A stretch of DNA of 7,383 nt from Chloroflexota bacterium (GTDB taxonomy: Bacteria > Chloroflexota > Dehalococcoidia > Lucifugimonadales > Australimonadaceae), in the NCBI GenBank assembly GCA_026713505.1, contig JAPOOH010000099.1, positions 1 through 7,383 of the forward strand. Direction: 5' to 3'. The notes under the pieces were generated by a model. That model was not told the DNA's origin. It saw only the letters and a list, made by a program, of their open reading frames with translations, and ran no database searches. A program made the position numbers and the translations under genes. Position 1 is the stretch's first letter. Each line of letters starts with the position of its first letter. Shown piece after piece: positions 6,594 through 7,383 of this stretch.

Positions 6594-6745
6594 GACCAAG
6601 AGGCTCATCGGGGCCGGACCGTGAGCTCCTTGGTCGGGTTCTTACGAGTAATCGACCGGGCGATCCTGAGCTTCTTGGTCGCCTTGGTCGGGGCGTTTTC
6701 AAGGCCGTGGTCTGCTTCCCGCGACCAAGGCGACCAAGAAGCTCA
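6594..6745. repeat. Four-copy 14-nt motif array, consensus TGAGCYYCTTGGTC
   Basis: Copies lie at 6594-6607 (as the complement, GACCAAGAGGCTCA), 6622-6635 (TGAGCTCCTTGGTC), 6667-6680 (TGAGCTTCTTGGTC) and 6732-6745 (complement, GACCAAGAAGCTCA). They differ only at the two central Y positions. The order is forward-reverse-reverse-forward, giving a first imperfect hairpin at 6592-6637 (13 of 16 positions paired, 14-nt loop) and a second perfect one at 6667-6745. Extra copies of the 7-mer GACCAAG/CTTGGTC at 6683-6689 and 6723-6729 make six in all. The array resembles REP/BIME-type palindromic elements in layout, but I do not recognise a named family. Confidence 0.75.
6667..6745. repeat. Perfect 24-bp inverted repeat (long hairpin)
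   Basis: Positions 6667-6690 are the exact reverse complement of 6722-6745, separated by 31 nt. Each arm contains the 14-nt motif plus a second tandem CTTGGTC unit with a 9-nt period. Inside the loop, GGG (6691-6693) can pair with CCC (6718-6720), prolonging the stem. No T-run follows on either strand, which argues against an intrinsic terminator. Confidence 0.85.
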
Positions 6746-6770
6746 TCGATCCATAAGTTTGCTCCCGTCG

Positions 6771-6820
6771 CCATAAGCCCTGTTTATGCCTGGGCCTGCC
6801 AGCCATAAATCCTGTCTATG
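6771..6820. promoter_or_regulatory. Tandem 18-nt dyad motifs, possible operators
   Basis: On the minus strand, CATAGACAGGATTTATGG (6820-6803) and CATAAACAGGGCTTATGG (6788-6771) match at 15 of 18 positions and start 32 nt apart, about three helical turns. Each has CATA...TATG dyad symmetry. A partial copy (CCATAAGTTT on +) lies at 6751-6760. The motifs are distinctly richer in A/T than the surroundings. They could be binding sites for a dimeric regulator of the TAXI-like gene, but they lie over 200 nt from its start and no regulator gene is in the window. Confidence 0.35.
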
Positions 6821-6985
6821 GGTCGTGCCGGTGCGCAGGCCATGCGTCCAGCGTAGCTGATGGGAGCGGCGCCGCGTAAGGGGCGGATGTCGCATCCTCG
6901 GTATCGGCGCTCCGCCAACCCGGCCAGTGCCCTTTTCCTCAAGGAGAGGGGATCAGGCGCCCCACACGCCGCCGAGCGGGAGTGA

Positions 6986-7383
6986 TCACCGCCCTGCGCT
7001 GAGCCGGGAGATGAGCGGCTCCGGGAGCCCCACCGCCTCCATGGCGCGCTGCACGGCGGCGATATCGTACGCGGCGCGGCGCAGCGCGAGCGTCTCCGCG
7101 TCGCTGTCGTAGACCGCGTACGCGGCGCGCGGGTCACGGTCGCGGGGCTGTCCCACACTTCCGGGGTTCACGACGAGACGCCCGCCGTCCCGTCCCACGG
7201 TCAGCCCGCCCGGACCCGGCACGGCCGCGCCGCGTCCGTCCTCGAACGCGAACTGCAGGTGCGTGTGGCCGACCAGCACGTCGCGCGTGTTGACGCGTTG
7301 GAGCGCGTCGACGGCGTCGGCGTGGCTGGTGAAGTACTTCCACACCGGGGCCCTTGTCCTGCCTTGACCGAGGTTGAAGCCCT
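6986..7383 (-). CDS. Metallophosphoesterase, calcineurin-like, YfcE/MJ0936 type (5' partial)
   Basis: This is the C-terminal part of a calcineurin-like phosphoesterase (Metallophos_2 type). The metal-binding motif GHTH appears in DVLVGHTHLQFAF, followed by NPGSVGQPRDRDPRAAYAVYD, the characteristic ending of small YfcE-like phosphodiesterases. The frame stays open to the right edge: codons before the GTG at 7345 read GFNLGQGRTRAP and join PVWKYF, a segment conserved in this family. So 7345 is internal and the N-terminal metal-binding half is outside the window. In relatives the segment before PVW usually reads as an HG-S/T-P-R-D motif whose His is a metal ligand; here Gln occupies that place. 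The substrate is unknown. It is followed by the 420-nt spacer and then the TAXI-like gene on the same strand. Confidence 0.85.
   Translation of the reverse strand, partial: GFNLGQGRTRAPVWKYFTSHADAVDALQRVNTRDVLVGHTHLQFAFEDGRGAAVPGPGGLTVGRDGGRLVVNPGSVGQPRDRDPRAAYAVYDSDAETLALRRAAYDIAAVQRAMEAVGLPEPLISRLSAGR

Larger units (their letters stand above)
6566..6985. other. 420-nt intergenic region with repeats, no credible gene
   Basis: This spacer lies between the stop of the metallophosphoesterase and the start of the TAXI-like gene, both on the minus strand. The left two thirds (6592-6820) hold the repeat families described separately. The right part, 6821-6985, has only small local hairpins: GGATG/CATCC at 6885-6897, and a pyrimidine/purine hairpin at 6930-6951 (CCCTTTTC against GAGAGGGG, using G-T pairs) about 35 nt after the phosphoesterase stop. 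No tRNA, rRNA or cobalamin-riboswitch box is recognisable. I cannot place a convincing -35/-10 promoter, although the region should contain one for the TAXI-like gene if that gene is transcribed on its own. Confidence 0.7.

Noticed and set aside
5541..6608. Longer minus-strand frame of 355 aa overlapping the TAXI-like gene
   Set aside because: It is a different frame, rich in Arg, Gly and His with no recognisable domain, and its ATG at 6608 lacks a ribosome binding site like that of the TAXI-like start.
6667..6745. Intrinsic terminator for the metallophosphoesterase
   Set aside because: The stem is long, but no T-run follows on the minus strand, and it lies about 240 nt past the stop codon.
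6204..6808. Two long + strand open frames across the start of the TAXI-like gene and the repeat region
   Set aside because: They lie opposite a well-supported gene and run through inverted repeats; their repeated DQEAHR peptides simply reflect the DNA repeats, and no protein family is recognisable.
6751..6820. Possible CRISPR array from the evenly spaced CCATAA repeats
   Set aside because: Only two full copies and one partial copy, with gaps of 10 to 14 nt, imperfect repeats and no cas genes.
6821..6985. Cobalamin riboswitch or tRNA in the spacer
   Set aside because: No B12-box-like sequence and no cloverleaf or T-loop pattern was found on either strand.

Overview
The window is GC-rich bacterial DNA carrying most of a corrinoid (vitamin B12) uptake and finishing operon on the + strand, followed by two unrelated-looking minus-strand genes separated by a repeat-rich spacer. 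The gene set (importer parts plus cobO, cobT, cobS, cobC, cobU, with no ring-building genes in view) and a surface lipoprotein with a long Pro/Thr linker suggest a Chloroflexota bacterium of the Dehalococcoidia/SAR202 kind. That placement is an inference from gene content and style, not a marker-gene result.

Positions 1-5596 (+): a 5'-truncated substrate-binding lipoprotein (btuF-like), an ABC ATPase (btuD-like), corrinoid adenosyltransferase (cobO), DMB phosphoribosyltransferase (cobT), cobalamin synthase (cobS), a histidine phosphatase taken as alpha-ribazole phosphatase (cobC), and the cobinamide kinase/guanylyltransferase (cobU). Junctions are 6, 10 and 2 nt gaps, then 4, 7 and 4 nt overlaps, so this is almost certainly one transcript with coupled translation. 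Together the products bind and import a corrinoid, adenosylate it, activate cobinamide to GDP-cobinamide, make alpha-ribazole from dimethylbenzimidazole, join the halves and dephosphorylate. The promoter, any cobalamin riboswitch and the permease gene (btuC) would lie left of the window or elsewhere.

Positions 5597-5608: a 12-nt convergent junction, flanked by two short hairpins inside the ends of the converging genes.

Positions 5609-6565 (-): a TAXI-family solute-binding-like protein that lacks a signal peptide, with a start fixed by a strong Shine-Dalgarno sequence.

Positions 6566-6985: 420 nt without a credible gene. It holds four copies of a 14-nt motif in forward-reverse-reverse-forward order, including a perfect 24-bp inverted repeat, then a pair of 18-nt A/T-richer dyad motifs 32 nt apart. 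This is the least explained and most interesting part of the window.

Positions 6986-7383 (-): the C-terminal part of a calcineurin-like metallophosphoesterase that runs off the right edge.
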